Positions 54,488-64,000 of a stretch of 64,000 nucleotides of DNA are shown here, piece by piece. How positions within the stretch are numbered: the stretch's first letter is position 1; every line of letters begins with the position of its first letter. The translations under genes were made by a program, and so were the position numbers. The stretch lies in assembly GCF_009727955.1 (NCBI RefSeq), contig NZ_WOBR01000001.1, positions 1-64,000 of the forward strand, given 5' to 3'. Under the pieces are notes generated by a model that did not search any database, was not told the DNA's origin, and saw only the letters and a program-made list of their open reading frames with translations. The DNA is from Aliivibrio fischeri (GTDB lineage Bacteria; Pseudomonadota; Gammaproteobacteria; Enterobacterales; Vibrionaceae).

Positions 54488-55567
54488 TTATCCTTGGGCT
54501 ATTTTGCCATGTTCAATCTCGAACATCTTGCTTTCATCATCATGCATATCTGCAATCTGTTCAGCAGTAATCGAACTGATAAACACCTGCGCCTTTGTCT
54601 GTTTCAAATATTGAGCCAGCAATTGGCGACGATGGCTATCCAGTTCAGAAGCAAAATCGTCTATTAAATAGATGCACTGCTTTCCTGTTGCCTCAGTTAA
54701 ATGTTGCCCTTGTGCTAATCGTAATGCACACACCATCAACTTAAGTTGACCGCGAGACAACACATCCTCAACAGGAGTGCCTGCAACTTTAATTCTTAAG
54801 TCGGCTTTATTTGGGCCGCCAACGGTATAGCCCAGCTGTTTATCACGCTCAAAGTTCTTCTTGAGCAGTTCTGCGTATGGGGTTTCTCTGTCCCAACCGC
54901 GATAGTATGACAGCTTTATGTCATATTCTGGTAAGAATGCCTGACATATTTGTTGAGTTGCTTCAGATATGTGATTGATGTAATCCACTCGCCACTGATC
55001 GATCTTCTCAGCCAGTTGAGCAAGTTCCAAATCCCAATAACTCAATTCACGATAGCTATTTGCCGTTTTTAATAATGCATTACGTTGTTTGGTTAATCGC
55101 TTTACTCGGCTCCATGCATCATAAAATGCAGGTTCCACGTGAAACACTCCCCAATCAATAAATGCACGGCGAAATTTAGGGCCATCGGTAACTAATTCAA
55201 ACCCTTCAGGGTGAATTAATTGAAGTGGTAAAACTTTAGCTAATTGTGCCAGTTTTTGACCACTTTCTCCGCCTATTTTAACCTCAGTTGTGCCATCGCG
55301 CTGTTTATTTATACCAATAGGTAGTTCAAACAGCTCTGGAGTGGTAAATCGCCCATGAATAAAAAGCTCGTCACAGTCATTTCGAATAATTCGACCTGTT
55401 AACGAGCTCTTGAATGAACGACCATGTCCGAGCAAATAAATCGCTTCAAGGACACTGGTTTTCCCACTGCCATTAGGGCCAATAACAAAATTAAAACCAG
55501 GTGATAATTGAATATCACACGTTGTTATATTACGAAAATCATTAATGATTAAACGAGATAATGGCAT
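54488..55567 (-). CDS. recF: Recombination mediator RecF
   Basis: A 359-residue SMC-like ATPase that helps RecOR load RecA at gaps. Walker A is [23 protein letters not shown] (key residues about 30-38); the signature [20 protein letters not shown] and Walker [14 protein letters not shown] are in the C-terminal half. It lies 13 bp after dnaN. Confidence 0.97.
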   Translation of the reverse strand: MPLSRLIINDFRNITTCDIQLSPGFNFVIGPNGSGKTSVLEAIYLLGHGRSFKSSLTGRIIRNDCDELFIHGRFTTPELFELPIGINKQRDGTTEVKIGGESGQKLAQLAKVLPLQLIHPEGFELVTDGPKFRRAFIDWGVFHVEPAFYDAWSRVKRLTKQRNALLKTANSYRELSYWDLELAQLAEKIDQWRVDYINHISEATQQICQAFLPEYDIKLSYYRGWDRETPYAELLKKNFERDKQLGYTVGGPNKADLRIKVAGTPVEDVLSRGQLKLMVCALRLAQGQHLTEATGKQCIYLIDDFASELDSHRRQLLAQYLKQTKAQVFISSITAEQIADMHDDESKMFEIEHGKIAQG

Positions 55568-55580
55568 CGACGGTTAAAAT

Positions 55581-56681
55581 CTACAGACGGATTGGCATAA
55601 CAACGTATTGTGCTTCGTCATTAGCACAATCTTCCACTAATGCACTGGCATTAGCTGTTGTCATTGAAATTCGCACACGCTCACATTTTAAAGTATTAAG
55701 AACATCTAATACATAGCTTACGTTAAAGCCAATTTCGATATCATCGCCTTGGAAATCCACATCAAGGATTTCTTCCGCTTCTTCTTGCTCTGGATTGTTC
55801 GCTGTAATGCGCATTTGGTTATTTGCTAAATTAACGCGAACACCACGGAATTTTTCATTTGATAAAATAGCTGCACGCGCAAATGCTTGACGCAGTTCAT
55901 CACAATCCGCTTCTAGCGTTTTGTTGCTACTTTGCGGCATTACGCGTCGATAATCAGGGAAACGACCATCAACAAGCTTAGAAGTGAAGACAAAGTTATT
56001 CACTTCTGCACGCACATTTGAATTACCAAACTGTAAAGTAACACTCTGATCGGGTGAGTCAAGTAAGCGAACCAGCTCTTGAATACCTTTGCGTGGCATG
56101 ATCACTTGTTGTTCAGGTAATTCTGATTCGACTGGCATGTTACATACCGCCATTCGGTGACCATCTGTCGCAACTGAGCGGAAAATATTACCTTGAGTTT
56201 CAAACATCATACCATTTAGGTAATAACGTACATCTTGGTTAGCCATAGAGAATTGAGTACTCTCAATTAGCTTACGAAGTTGTGCTTGAGAAAGTGTAAT
56301 TTCAACTTCACTCTCCCAACCTTCAATGTTTGGGAAATCATTTGCTGGTAATGTAGCAAGTGTGAATCGGCTACGTCCAGAACGAACTAAAACACGGTCA
56401 CCTTCTAATACGATAGTAATGTTTGCGCTATCAGGCAAGCCACGACAAATATCTAAAAATTTACGAGAAGGAACGGTAACAGCACCCGCTTCAAAATCAC
56501 CTTCTAGTGTAATTTTGCTGATTAATTCAACTTCTAGATCAGTTGCTGTCATCGACAACTGGCCATTTTCTACCTGCAGTAAAATATTTCCTAAAATAGG
56601 CAGAGATGGACGGCCACCAAGGGCACCAGATACTTGTTGCAGTGGTTTTAATAACAGACTGCGTTCAATAGAAAATTTCAT
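55581..56681 (-). CDS. dnaN: DNA polymerase III beta clamp
   Basis: A 366-residue sliding clamp, the same length as E. coli DnaN. The three homologous domains and the C-terminal YVVMPIRL, which forms part of the protein-binding cleft, are present. It tethers Pol III and other partners to DNA. It starts 32 bp after dnaA. Confidence 0.98.
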   Translation of the reverse strand: MKFSIERSLLLKPLQQVSGALGGRPSLPILGNILLQVENGQLSMTATDLEVELISKITLEGDFEAGAVTVPSRKFLDICRGLPDSANITIVLEGDRVLVRSGRSRFTLATLPANDFPNIEGWESEVEITLSQAQLRKLIESTQFSMANQDVRYYLNGMMFETQGNIFRSVATDGHRMAVCNMPVESELPEQQVIMPRKGIQELVRLLDSPDQSVTLQFGNSNVRAEVNNFVFTSKLVDGRFPDYRRVMPQSSNKTLEADCDELRQAFARAAILSNEKFRGVRVNLANNQMRITANNPEQEEAEEILDVDFQGDDIEIGFNVSYVLDVLNTLKCERVRISMTTANASALVEDCANDEAQYVVMPIRL

Positions 56682-56713
56682 AATACTCGTCTATATATAA
56701 AGTAGATAATGGC

Positions 56714-58123
56714 TTACGATGACAACGTACGAATTAAATTAGAATAATCTTCTTTAATATCATGGCTTTCTTCTCGAAGTTGCGCAATCTTACGGCAAGC
56801 ATGTAATACCGTTGTATGGTCACGACCACCAAATGCATCCCCTATTTCAGGTAAGCTGTGGTTAGTTAACTCTTTTGACAACGCCATTGCAAGTTGGCGT
56901 GGGCGAGCAACAGAACGAGAACGACGTTTAGATAATAAATCCGCCATTTTGATCTTATAGTACTCAGCAACGGTTTTTTGAATATTATCAATCGTCACTA
57001 GCTTTTCTTGTAATGCTAATAAATCACGTAACGCTTCACGTACAAAATCAATAGTAATAGCACGACCAGTAAAGTTAGCATTCGCGATAACGCGGTTTAA
57101 TGCCCCTTCTAACTCACGTACATTTGAACGTAAGCGCTTGGCTATAAAGAAAGCTACTTCATCAGCTAAGTGGATTTGATGATCTTCTGCTTTCTTCATC
57201 AAGATAGCAACGCGGGTTTCTAATTCTGGCGGTTCAATCGCAACTGTAAGACCCCAACCAAAACGAGACTTAAGACGATCTTCAACCCCATTAATCTCTT
57301 TAGGGTATCGATCTGACGTAAGAATGATTTGTTGGTTACCTTCTAGCAGAGCATTAAAGGTATGAAAGAACTCTTCTTGTGAACGCTCTTTATTAGCAAA
57401 GAATTGAATATCATCGATAAGCAAAGCATCAACACTACGGTAATAACGTTTGAATTCTTCAATTGCGTTATTTTGCAGTGCCTTAACCATATCTTGAACA
57501 AAACGCTCAGAGTGCATATAAACCACTCGTGCATCAGGCTTACTATCAACAATAGCATTACCTACCGCATGTAATAAGTGCGTTTTACCTAAACCTGTAC
57601 CACCATATAAAAAGAGAGGGTTATAAGCAGTACCAGGATTATCAGAAACCTGACGTGCCGCCGCCAAACCAAGTTGGTTTGATTTACCTTCAACAAAGTT
57701 AGTAAATTTATGTTTAGGATTCACATTTGAACGATGATTTAAATCCGCAGCAACAGGGCCAGCACCCTCAGATTCCCACGGTTTATGAACAGATTGACGC
57801 GCTTGAAGTTGTGCAGGTGCAGAAGTAGCTGCCGCAACATCAGCAGCGGTCTGCTTTGGTACTGCAGGAGCAGATACAGGTTTACTTCCCACCTCAAAAC
57901 GTAAAGTAGGAATATCATTACCACAGAACTCATTTAATAATGAGTTAATGCTATTTAAGTACTTATCACGTACCCAATCGAGTACAAATCGATTCGGCGC
58001 AAATAGCGTTAGGGTATTGTCATTTAATTCTGCTTGTAGTGGTCTAACCCACATACTGAATTCTGCGGAAGGTAATTCTTCTTGAAGGCGCTGTAAACAC
58101 TGCAGCCAAAGCGATGAAGACAC
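56714..58123 (-). CDS. dnaA: Replication initiator DnaA
   Basis: A 469-residue AAA+ initiator. Domain I is [17 protein letters not shown]; domain III has Walker [16 protein letters not shown] and Walker [10 protein letters not shown]; domain IV ends with the DNA-binding signature [16 protein letters not shown] chose the GTG at 58123 because it gives the SSSLWLQC start seen in Vibrio DnaA and has a GGGG tract 7 bases upstream; an in-frame GTG at 58135 lacks a ribosome site. First gene of the operon. Confidence 0.96.
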
Positions 58124-58170
58124 GGACAACCCCACTCATAATTAATTTCAAAAGGTCGTTAATTTTATAC

Positions 58171-58259
58171 TGTGGATAACTATAGTGCCAGTATTAGATC
58201 GATGATCCAGTGAATAAGATCGAAGTTATTCACACTGATCACGCTTTTTTACCTAGATC
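58171..58259 (-). promoter_or_regulatory. dnaA regulatory region with DnaA boxes and GATC cluster
   Basis: A perfect DnaA box TTATCCACA (58179-58171, minus strand) and a second, TTATTCACA (58226-58234, plus strand), flank or overlap the dnaA promoter. Five Dam sites (GATC at 58197, 58204, 58218, 58237 and 58256) lie within 63 bp. This fits autoregulation by DnaA and sequestration by SeqA. A TATAAA (near 58165) next to the perfect box may be the -10. Confidence 0.75.
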
Positions 58260-58419
58260 AACACACTTTTTACCTGACTTATACCCAAAACCATCAACAA
58301 TGCGGAAAAAATGATCATAATTTAATGATTTAGTTATTACACATAACCATCGGGTATTTAGAACTCAGTCGCAAAAAAAGTATCATCCTAATACTGAATG
58401 AATAATAGGAGTATCAATC

Positions 58420-59172
58420 ATGAAATGGACTAAAAATATCCTAGCAGGATTAGCGCTAACATTAGCAGCAACTCAATTTGCACAAGCAGCAACAGAAGTT
58501 AAAGTAGGAATGTCAGGACGCTATTTCCCATTTACCTTTGTGAAGCAAGATAAACTGCAAGGATTTGAAGTCGATTTATGGGATGAGATTGGTCGCCGTA
58601 ACGATTATAACGTTGAATACGTAACAGCGAGCTTTTCAGGTCTGTTTGGCTTATTAGAAACCGGTCGAATTGATACTATTTCAAATCAAATTACCAAAAC
58701 CAAAGAACGTGAAGCCAAATATCTATTTGCAGATCCTTACGTTGTAGATGGTGCTCAAATCACAGTACGTAAAGGCAATGACAGTATTAAAGGTATTGAT
58801 GATTTAAATGGCAAAACCGTGGCTGTCAATTTAGGTTCAAATTTTGAAAAGTTATTGCGTGATCACGACAAATCAGAGCAAATTAATATCAAAACGTACG
58901 ATACAGGTATCGAACATGATGTGGCTTTAGGACGTGCTGATGCTTTTGTAATGGATCGTCTTTCAGCGGCCCAATTAATTAAAAAATCAGGTCTTCCTTT
59001 GCAATTGGCAGGTAAACCATTTGAAACCATCGAAAATGCATGGCCATTCGTAAACAATGAAAAAGGTCAAAAGCTACAAAAAGAAGTGAACCAAGCATTA
59101 AACACTATGAGAGAAGATGGTACGTTAGCAAAAATCTCTCAGAAATGGTTTGATTCAGATATCACTCAATAA
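58420..59172 (+). CDS. Amino-acid ABC transporter, periplasmic binding protein
   Basis: A 250-residue SBP_bac_3 family protein with a signal peptide cleaved after AQA (about residue 23). KVGMSGRYFPFTFVKQDKLQGFEVDLWDEIG and the later ADAFVMDRLSA are typical of polar amino-acid or cystine binders. It is followed by permease and ATPase genes. The exact substrate is unknown; similarity in plan to the E. coli cystine system (TcyJLN) is only suggestive. Confidence 0.9.
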   Translation: MKWTKNILAGLALTLAATQFAQAATEVKVGMSGRYFPFTFVKQDKLQGFEVDLWDEIGRRNDYNVEYVTASFSGLFGLLETGRIDTISNQITKTKEREAKYLFADPYVVDGAQITVRKGNDSIKGIDDLNGKTVAVNLGSNFEKLLRDHDKSEQINIKTYDTGIEHDVALGRADAFVMDRLSAAQLIKKSGLPLQLAGKPFETIENAWPFVNNEKGQKLQKEVNQALNTMREDGTLAKISQKWFDSDITQ

Positions 59173-59220
59173 GCTAGCCTGATCGCAAAGTAAGTTATTA
59201 CTTACCATCCATCAAATAAG

Positions 59221-59250
59221 CCCACTATATTACTAGTGGGTTTCATCTTT
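59221..59250 (+). terminator. Attenuator-type hairpin between binding protein and permease
   Basis: A 7-bp perfect stem CCCACTA/TAGTGGG (59221-59240) is followed by TTTCATCTTTCT. A smaller hairpin, GTAAGT/ACTTAC, precedes it at 59190-59204. Partial termination here would give more binding protein than permease. Confidence 0.65.
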
Positions 59251-59325
59251 CTAACCCACAAGCAAGTAATACCAGCCTAAGCTCGGATTACCCACTTTCT
59301 TCTAAGAACAATTACAGAGAGCATT

Positions 59326-59997
59326 ATGGGATTTGATTTTACCTACATGATTGAGCTGTTACCTATATTATTTAAATATTTAGGTACCACAATGGAAATG
59401 GCATTATGGGGATTACTCTTTTCATTAATCCTCGCGTTAGTACTCGCTAACTTGCGTGTATTTAAAGTGCCTGTATTTGATCAACTAAGCCAACTTTATA
59501 TTAGCTTCTTCCGAGGAACACCATTATTGGTCCAACTTTTCCTCCTCTATTACGGGCTTCCTCAAGTCTTTCCTATCTTTGTTGGATTAGATGCATTTAG
59601 TGCAGCTGTTATAGGCCTTACTCTCCATTTTGCCGCTTACATGGCTGAAAGTATTCGTGCGGCGATTATTGGTATCGATCGCAGTCAAATGGAAGCAAGT
59701 TTATCCATAGGTATGACAACTTCTCAGGCGATGCGTCGAATTATTTTACCCCAAGCTACTCGTGTTGCTCTGCCTTCTTTAATGAATTACTTCATCGATA
59801 TGATCAAATCCACTTCTCTTGCTTTTACTTTAGGTGTGGCAGAAATCATGGCAAAAGCACAAATGGAAGCCTCATCCAGCTTTAAGTTCTTTGAAGCTTT
59901 CCTTGCAGTAGCACTTATTTATTGGGGAGTCGTTGTTATTCTGACTCGAGTGCAAATTTGGGCTGAAGAAAAACTAAATAAGGCGTATGTACGATGA
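59326..59997 (+). CDS. Amino-acid ABC transporter, permease
   Basis: A 223-residue HisM/GlnP-type inner-membrane permease with about five helices. The segment SFFRGTPLLVQLFLLYYGLP is the family's early signature, and EASLSIGMTTSQAMRRIILPQA is the EAA loop that docks the ATPase. It is encoded 153 bp after the binding protein and overlaps the ATPase start by 4 bp. Only one permease gene is present, so it should act as a homodimer. Confidence 0.94.
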   Translation: MGFDFTYMIELLPILFKYLGTTMEMALWGLLFSLILALVLANLRVFKVPVFDQLSQLYISFFRGTPLLVQLFLLYYGLPQVFPIFVGLDAFSAAVIGLTLHFAAYMAESIRAAIIGIDRSQMEASLSIGMTTSQAMRRIILPQATRVALPSLMNYFIDMIKSTSLAFTLGVAEIMAKAQMEASSSFKFFEAFLAVALIYWGVVVILTRVQIWAEEKLNKAYVR

Positions 59998-60731
59998 TAA
60001 AAGTGAAAAACTTACATAAGAGCTTTGGCGACACTCAAGTTCTTGCAGGAATCGATCTTGAAATAAATAAAGGAGAGATCATTGCTGTTATCGGTTCTAG
60101 TGGGACAGGTAAATCCACTCTACTTCGTTGTATTAATTTTCTTGAAACAGCAAACAAAGGCGTGATCAGTATTGATGATGTTAGCGTCGATAGCGAACAA
60201 CATACAAAAAGTGAAATACTGGCATTACGAAGAAAAACAGGATTTATCTTTCAAAACTACGCTCTTTTTTCCCATTTAACTGCTCGTCAAAACATTGCAG
60301 AAGGTCTAATAACTGTCCACAAGTGGAAAAAAGACGACGCTCTCAAAAAAGCACAGCAAATATTAGATGATATTGGTCTCGGTGATAAAGGAGACAGTTA
60401 CCCAGCCGCTTTATCAGGAGGCCAACAACAACGAGTAGGTATTGGCCGTGCTATGGCATTAGAGGCGGAGCTCTTACTCTTTGATGAACCCACGTCAGCA
60501 CTAGATCCTGAATGGGTAAACGAAGTACTTACTTTAATGAAAAAACTGGCGACACAGCATCAAACGATGTTAGTTGTCACTCATGAGATGCAGTTTGCGA
60601 GAGAAGTAGCCGATCGTGTCATCTATATGGCTGATGGAAAGATCGTCGAACAAGGAACACCAGAGCAAATTTTTGGTTATCCACAGGATCCTAAATTGCA
60701 GAAATTCTTAAATCAAGTTGGGATCGAATAA
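59994..60731 (+). CDS. Amino-acid ABC transporter, ATP-binding subunit
   Basis: A 245-residue GlnQ/HisP-type ATPase with Walker A GSSGTGKST (about 35), Q-loop FQNYALFSHLT, signature LSGGQQQRVGIGRA and Walker B LLLFDEPTSALDP. It is the last gene of the transporter. No clear terminator was seen in the 65 bp between its stop and the rpmH promoter. Confidence 0.95.
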   Translation: MIKVKNLHKSFGDTQVLAGIDLEINKGEIIAVIGSSGTGKSTLLRCINFLETANKGVISIDDVSVDSEQHTKSEILALRRKTGFIFQNYALFSHLTARQNIAEGLITVHKWKKDDALKKAQQILDDIGLGDKGDSYPAALSGGQQQRVGIGRAMALEAELLLFDEPTSALDPEWVNEVLTLMKKLATQHQTMLVVTHEMQFAREVADRVIYMADGKIVEQGTPEQIFGYPQDPKLQKFLNQVGIE

Positions 60732-60796
60732 AGATCCTTGCGCTCTGGCTCACAAAACGTATAATTCACCATCCGGAAAATACGTGGAACCTCTTG

Positions 60797-60853
60797 TTGA
60801 CTATTTATGAGTCAATGATTACAATTCCGCCTCTTTGTTGAGAGGCGTCGGAA
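60797..60853 (+). promoter_or_regulatory. rpmH promoter and leader hairpin
   Basis: A strong sigma-70 promoter: TTGACT (60797-60802), 17-bp spacer, TACAAT (60820-60825). The start of the transcript can form a stable hairpin in which ATTCCG and CCTCT pair with AGAGG and CGGAAT (60823-60853). The hairpin begins inside the -10, so only part of it would be transcribed; the rest may form a 5' stem. Confidence 0.75.
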
Positions 60854-60916
60854 TGTACGTCCCACGCCGGGTTTAATTAAACCTAATAACTACTGATCAG
60901 TAATAAGGTAATACCA

Positions 60917-61051
60917 ATGAAACGCACTTTCCAACCTTCAGTTCTTAAGCGTAAACGCTCTCACGGTTTCCGTGCACGTATGGCTACTAAGAACGGTCGT
61001 AACGTAATTAACGCTCGTCGTGCTAAAGGCCGTAAGCGTCTATCTAAGTAA
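60917..61051 (+). CDS. rpmH: 50S ribosomal protein L34
   Basis: A 44-residue highly basic protein: [18 protein letters not shown] at the start, then [13 protein letters not shown] and a C-terminal [11 protein letters not shown]. It is nearly invariant in gammaproteobacteria. The start is preceded by AAGGT. It is followed 15 bp later by rnpA, the universal pairing. Confidence 0.97.
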   Translation: MKRTFQPSVLKRKRSHGFRARMATKNGRNVINARRAKGRKRLSK

Positions 61052-61066
61052 TCCTAGATTATTTTG

Positions 61067-61420
61067 ATGAATTACGATTTCTCTCGGGAGTTACGCTTGT
61101 TAACTCCCGAAGATTACAAATTTGTCTTCAAGCAAGCTCATCGAGCTGGCTCGCCTCATTTCACCATTCTTGCTAGAGAAAACTCTCTTTCACATCCTCG
61201 TTTAGGTCTCGCTGTTCCTAAAAAGCAAATTAAAACTGCTGTTGGTCGCAACAAGTTCAAACGTATCGTTCGTGAAAGTTTCCGCAATAAGCAACATTCC
61301 TTACCTGCGAAAGACTTTGTAGTTATCGCTAAAAAGAGTGCTCAAGAATTGAGTAACGAAGACTTCAACAAGCTATTAGACAAATTATGGCATCGCCTGT
61401 CTCGCCCTTCTCGTGGATAG
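61067..61420 (+). CDS. rnpA: Ribonuclease P protein component
   Basis: A 117-residue basic protein that aids the RNase P RNA in tRNA 5' processing. The RNR-type motif [14 protein letters not shown] is present, with [17 protein letters not shown] near the start. A TTG directly upstream (61064) is an alternative start. It overlaps yidD by 34 bp. Confidence 0.95.
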   Translation: MNYDFSRELRLLTPEDYKFVFKQAHRAGSPHFTILARENSLSHPRLGLAVPKKQIKTAVGRNKFKRIVRESFRNKQHSLPAKDFVVIAKKSAQELSNEDFNKLLDKLWHRLSRPSRG

Positions 61421-61644
61421 CAATCGGTCTCATCCGTTTTTATCAACTCGTCATCAGTCCAATGATTGGACCTCGCTGTCGATTTACTCCAACGTGTTCA
61501 CATTATGCAATTGAAGCACTAAAGTCACACGGTTTAGTAAAAGGGTGTTGGCTATCTGGCAAACGTCTATTAAAATGTCATCCTTTGAATGATGGGGGCT
61601 ATGACCCCGTCCCACCCAAGCAGCATAAAGACAGAGAACAATAA
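61387..61644 (+). CDS. yidD: Membrane protein insertion efficiency factor YidD
   Basis: An 85-residue protein with an N-terminal amphipathic helix and a conserved core [19 protein letters not shown] ... [15 protein letters not shown] ... GGYDPVP. It is thought to help YidC-dependent insertion at the inner membrane. It overlaps rnpA by 34 bp and yidC follows 2 bp later. Confidence 0.95.
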   Translation: MASPVSPFSWIAIGLIRFYQLVISPMIGPRCRFTPTCSHYAIEALKSHGLVKGCWLSGKRLLKCHPLNDGGYDPVPPKQHKDREQ

Positions 61645-61646
61645 CG

Positions 61647-63272
61647 ATGGATACCCAACGTAATATTCTGTTGCTAGCACTGGCTTTAGTTTCTTTTTTA
61701 CTTTTCCAACAATGGCAAGTAGAAACTAATCCGCAGCAACCAGCTACAGTTAGTACCGTTCAACAAACACAAACGGATGGTGATGTTCCAACTTCTTCAA
61801 CAGCAAACAGTGATACACCAGCCGATTCAGCACAGTCTGACAAGCTGATCACAATCACAACTGATGTGCTTACTTTAAAAGTAGATACATTGGGTGGTGA
61901 CATCATTGAATCTGTTCTTAATAAATACGACGCAGAACTAGACTCTAAAGCTAAGTTTGTTCTTCTTAAGAACGACGCAACACACAGCTACGTTGCTCAA
62001 AGTGGTCTAATCGGTCCTCAAGGTATCGATTCAAACTCTGGCCGTGCTCAATTTACAGCACAAAAAACAGATTACGTTTTAGCTGAAGGCCAAAACGAAT
62101 TACGCGTTCCTTTAACATTAGTGAAAGACGGTATTACTTATACTAAAACACTAATCCTTAAACGCGACAGCTACGCTATTGATGTTGATTACACAGTTGA
62201 TAACCAATCTTCAGCACCAGCAACTGTTGAAATGTACACAAACCTAAAGCAAAACTTAATGGATGATGGTGGTAGCCTTACTATGCCAACATACCGTGGT
62301 GCTGCTTATTCAACAGAAGATACACGCTATAAAAAATACAGCTTTGACGACATGGAAGATAAAAACTTATCTATCGACATGACAAACGGTCAAGGTTGGG
62401 CGGGTATGTTACAACACTACTTCGCTTCAGCTTGGATCCCTCGCAACGTAAATGATGCAAAACTGACATCTCGCGTAGCAGGTGACTATGGTTACATTGG
62501 CGTTCGTATGCCTTCTGTGACTATTCCAGCAGGTCAAGAAGCGACACTTTCTGCAACACTTTGGACTGGTCCAAAACTTCAGAAAGAAATGGCTGCAACA
62601 GCACCTTACCTAGACCTAACAGTTGATTACGGTTGGTTATGGTTTATCGCTTCACCACTTCATAAACTATTGTCTTTCATCCAAGGCATCGTTGTGAACT
62701 GGGGTCTAGCAATCATTGTTCTTACTTTCATCGTTCGTGGTGCAATGTACCCACTAACGAAAGCACAATACACATCAATGGCTAAAATGCGTATGCTTCA
62801 ACCTAAGTTGACAGCGATGCGTGAACGTATTGGCGATGACCGTCAGCGTATGAGCCAAGAAATGATGGAGCTTTACAAGAAAGAAAAAGTAAACCCACTA
62901 GGTGGTTGTTTGCCAATTCTTCTTCAAATGCCAATCTTCATTTCACTGTACTGGGCATTAATGGAATCTGTTGAACTTCGTCATACTCCATTCTTTGGTT
63001 GGATCACGGATTTATCAGCACAAGACCCATACTACATCCTGCCATTATTAATGGGTGCAAGTATGTTCTTAATCCAGAAGATGAGCCCAACAACAGTAAC
63101 GGATCCAATGCAACAGAAGATCATGACGTTCATGCCTGTTATGTTCACTGTATTCTTCTTATGGTTCCCATCTGGCCTAGTTCTTTACTGGTTAGTATCA
63201 AACATCGTAACGTTAATTCAGCAAACTCTGATTTACCGTGCTCTAGAGAAAAAAGGCTTACATTCTAAGTAA
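61647..63272 (+). CDS. yidC: Membrane protein insertase YidC
   Basis: A 541-residue Oxa1-family insertase (E. coli 548). An N-terminal helix (about 6-21) is followed by a Thr/Gln/Ser-rich linker and the large periplasmic P1 domain (about 65-340). Five conserved C-terminal helices follow, with the cytosolic hairpin [18 protein letters not shown] and [20 protein letters not shown]. It inserts membrane proteins alone or with Sec. Confidence 0.97.
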   Translation: MDTQRNILLLALALVSFLLFQQWQVETNPQQPATVSTVQQTQTDGDVPTSSTANSDTPADSAQSDKLITITTDVLTLKVDTLGGDIIESVLNKYDAELDSKAKFVLLKNDATHSYVAQSGLIGPQGIDSNSGRAQFTAQKTDYVLAEGQNELRVPLTLVKDGITYTKTLILKRDSYAIDVDYTVDNQSSAPATVEMYTNLKQNLMDDGGSLTMPTYRGAAYSTEDTRYKKYSFDDMEDKNLSIDMTNGQGWAGMLQHYFASAWIPRNVNDAKLTSRVAGDYGYIGVRMPSVTIPAGQEATLSATLWTGPKLQKEMAATAPYLDLTVDYGWLWFIASPLHKLLSFIQGIVVNWGLAIIVLTFIVRGAMYPLTKAQYTSMAKMRMLQPKLTAMRERIGDDRQRMSQEMMELYKKEKVNPLGGCLPILLQMPIFISLYWALMESVELRHTPFFGWITDLSAQDPYYILPLLMGASMFLIQKMSPTTVTDPMQQKIMTFMPVMFTVFFLWFPSGLVLYWLVSNIVTLIQQTLIYRALEKKGLHSK

Positions 63273-63294
63273 CCTTTCACTCTTGAAGTAAAAC

Positions 63295-63323
63295 AAAAGG
63301 CGGCCATTGGTCGCCTTTTTTGT
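63295..63323 (+). terminator. Terminator after yidC
   Basis: An 8-bp stem AAAAGGCG/CGCCTTTT (63295-63302 with 63312-63319) is followed by T residues, about 22 bp after the yidC stop and 47 bp before mnmE. Confidence 0.9.
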
Positions 63324-63369
63324 TCAATGAGCATACAATATCAGTAAGCAATAGACATAAAGAATAATC

Positions 63370-64000
63370 ATGACACTACATACAGACACCATTGTTGCAC
63401 AAGCAACAGCACCAGGCCGAGGCGGCGTTGGTATCATTCGCGTATCAGGTCCAAAAGCAAAAGACGTTGCGCTTGCTGTTATTGGTAAAGAACTAAAACC
63501 TCGTTACGCAGAATATGCGCCATTTAAAGATGAAAATGGATTGGAGCTTGATCAAGGTATTGCCCTTTACTTCCCAAACCCACATTCATTTACCGGTGAA
63601 GACGTATTAGAACTTCAAGGCCATGGTGGTCCTGTCGTCATGGATATGCTAATCAAACGCATTCTAAAGATTGATGGCATCCGTACAGCACGTCCAGGTG
63701 AGTTCTCAGAAAGAGCTTTCTTAAACGACAAAATGGATTTAGCTCAAGCAGAAGCGATTGCTGATTTAATTGATGCAAGCTCTGAAGAAGCGGCTAAATC
63801 AGCCTTAAATTCATTACAAGGTGTTTTCTCAAATAAGATTAACACCTTAGTTGAATCGCTTATCTATCTACGTATTTACGTTGAAGCTGCCATCGACTTC
63901 CCTGAAGAGGAAATTGATTTTCTTGCTGATGGTAAAGTCAGCGGTGACTTACAAGGTATCATTGATAACCTTAATGCGGTTCGTAAAGAAGCAAACCAAG
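63370..64000 (+). CDS. mnmE: tRNA modification GTPase MnmE, N-terminal part
   Basis: The first 210 codons of a gene that runs off the right edge. [21 protein letters not shown] is the typical start; [37 protein letters not shown] and [12 protein letters not shown] belong to the folate-binding and helical domains. The GTPase domain is not in the window. With MnmG it makes cmnm5U34 in tRNAs. In Vibrio mnmG and oriC lie close beyond this gene. Confidence 0.96.

Noticed and set aside
58136-58419. Chromosomal origin of replication at the dnaA promoter
   Set aside because: Two DnaA boxes and GATC sites are present, but there is no array of boxes with an AT-rich unwinding region; in Vibrio oriC lies near mnmG/mioC beyond mnmE.

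Overview
The window is a piece of the large chromosome of an AT-rich marine gammaproteobacterium in the Vibrionaceae, most likely genus Aliivibrio (A. fischeri / A. logei / A. salmonicida group). The evidence is the protein sequences, the order mnmE-yidC-yidD-rnpA-rpmH-amino-acid ABC-dnaA-dnaN-recF-gyrB-ibpA-avtA-glyQ-glyS that is typical of the origin side of Vibrio chromosome I, and the low GC content. The species cannot be fixed from the sequence alone.

Layout. 1-577 is the end of a chemotaxis receptor. 688-7739 is a leftward copper/silver island: CopL-like Met/His/Cys protein, CusC, a CusB-CusF fusion, CusA and a Met-rich cupredoxin, driven from a clear CueR-type promoter (7772-7802). 7963-16253 holds mixed accessory genes: acyltransferase, alpha/beta hydrolase, NsrR-boxed nnrS, a NagE-type PTS transporter, a zinc-ribbon protein, a two-component pair and a J-domain protein. 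16366-31295 is the conserved block mukB-mukE-mukF-cmoM / elyC / kdsB-ycaR-lpxK-msbA-comEC / DUF2062 (chromosome condensation, envelope and LPS assembly, DNA uptake). A 50-residue zinc-ribbon ORF and ppaC follow.

32815-33439 is an unusual array: one intact tRNA-Trp followed by tandem ~126-bp copies of its 3' half plus terminator, which decay with distance from the intact gene. Beyond it the gene content changes to the origin-side block: hemG-trkH-yigZ / fadBA, acuI, yiaA, a LysR regulator, tusA, a MalS-like lipoprotein that seems to have lost all GH13 catalytic residues, glyQS, avtA, ibpA, gyrB-recF-dnaN-dnaA, an amino-acid ABC transporter, rpmH-rnpA-yidD-yidC and the start of mnmE. oriC itself is probably just beyond the right edge (near mnmG/mioC).

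How the genes work together. The copper island moves Cu(I)/Ag(I) out of the periplasm and buffers it there. FadB and FadA form the beta-oxidation trifunctional complex behind a FadR-like operator. MukBEF condenses the chromosome. KdsB, LpxK and MsbA make and flip lipid A-Kdo. DnaA, DnaN, RecF and GyrB form the replication operon, with DnaA boxes and a GATC cluster upstream of dnaA. RnpA, YidD and YidC support tRNA processing and membrane protein insertion.

I saw no prophage, IS transposase, CRISPR array or complete new multigene system. The points most worth a second look are the decaying tRNA-Trp array at a synteny junction, the MalS-like pseudoenzyme, the pair of 126-bp tandem hairpin repeats after avtA, and the long inverted repeat that begins at the gyrB stop codon.
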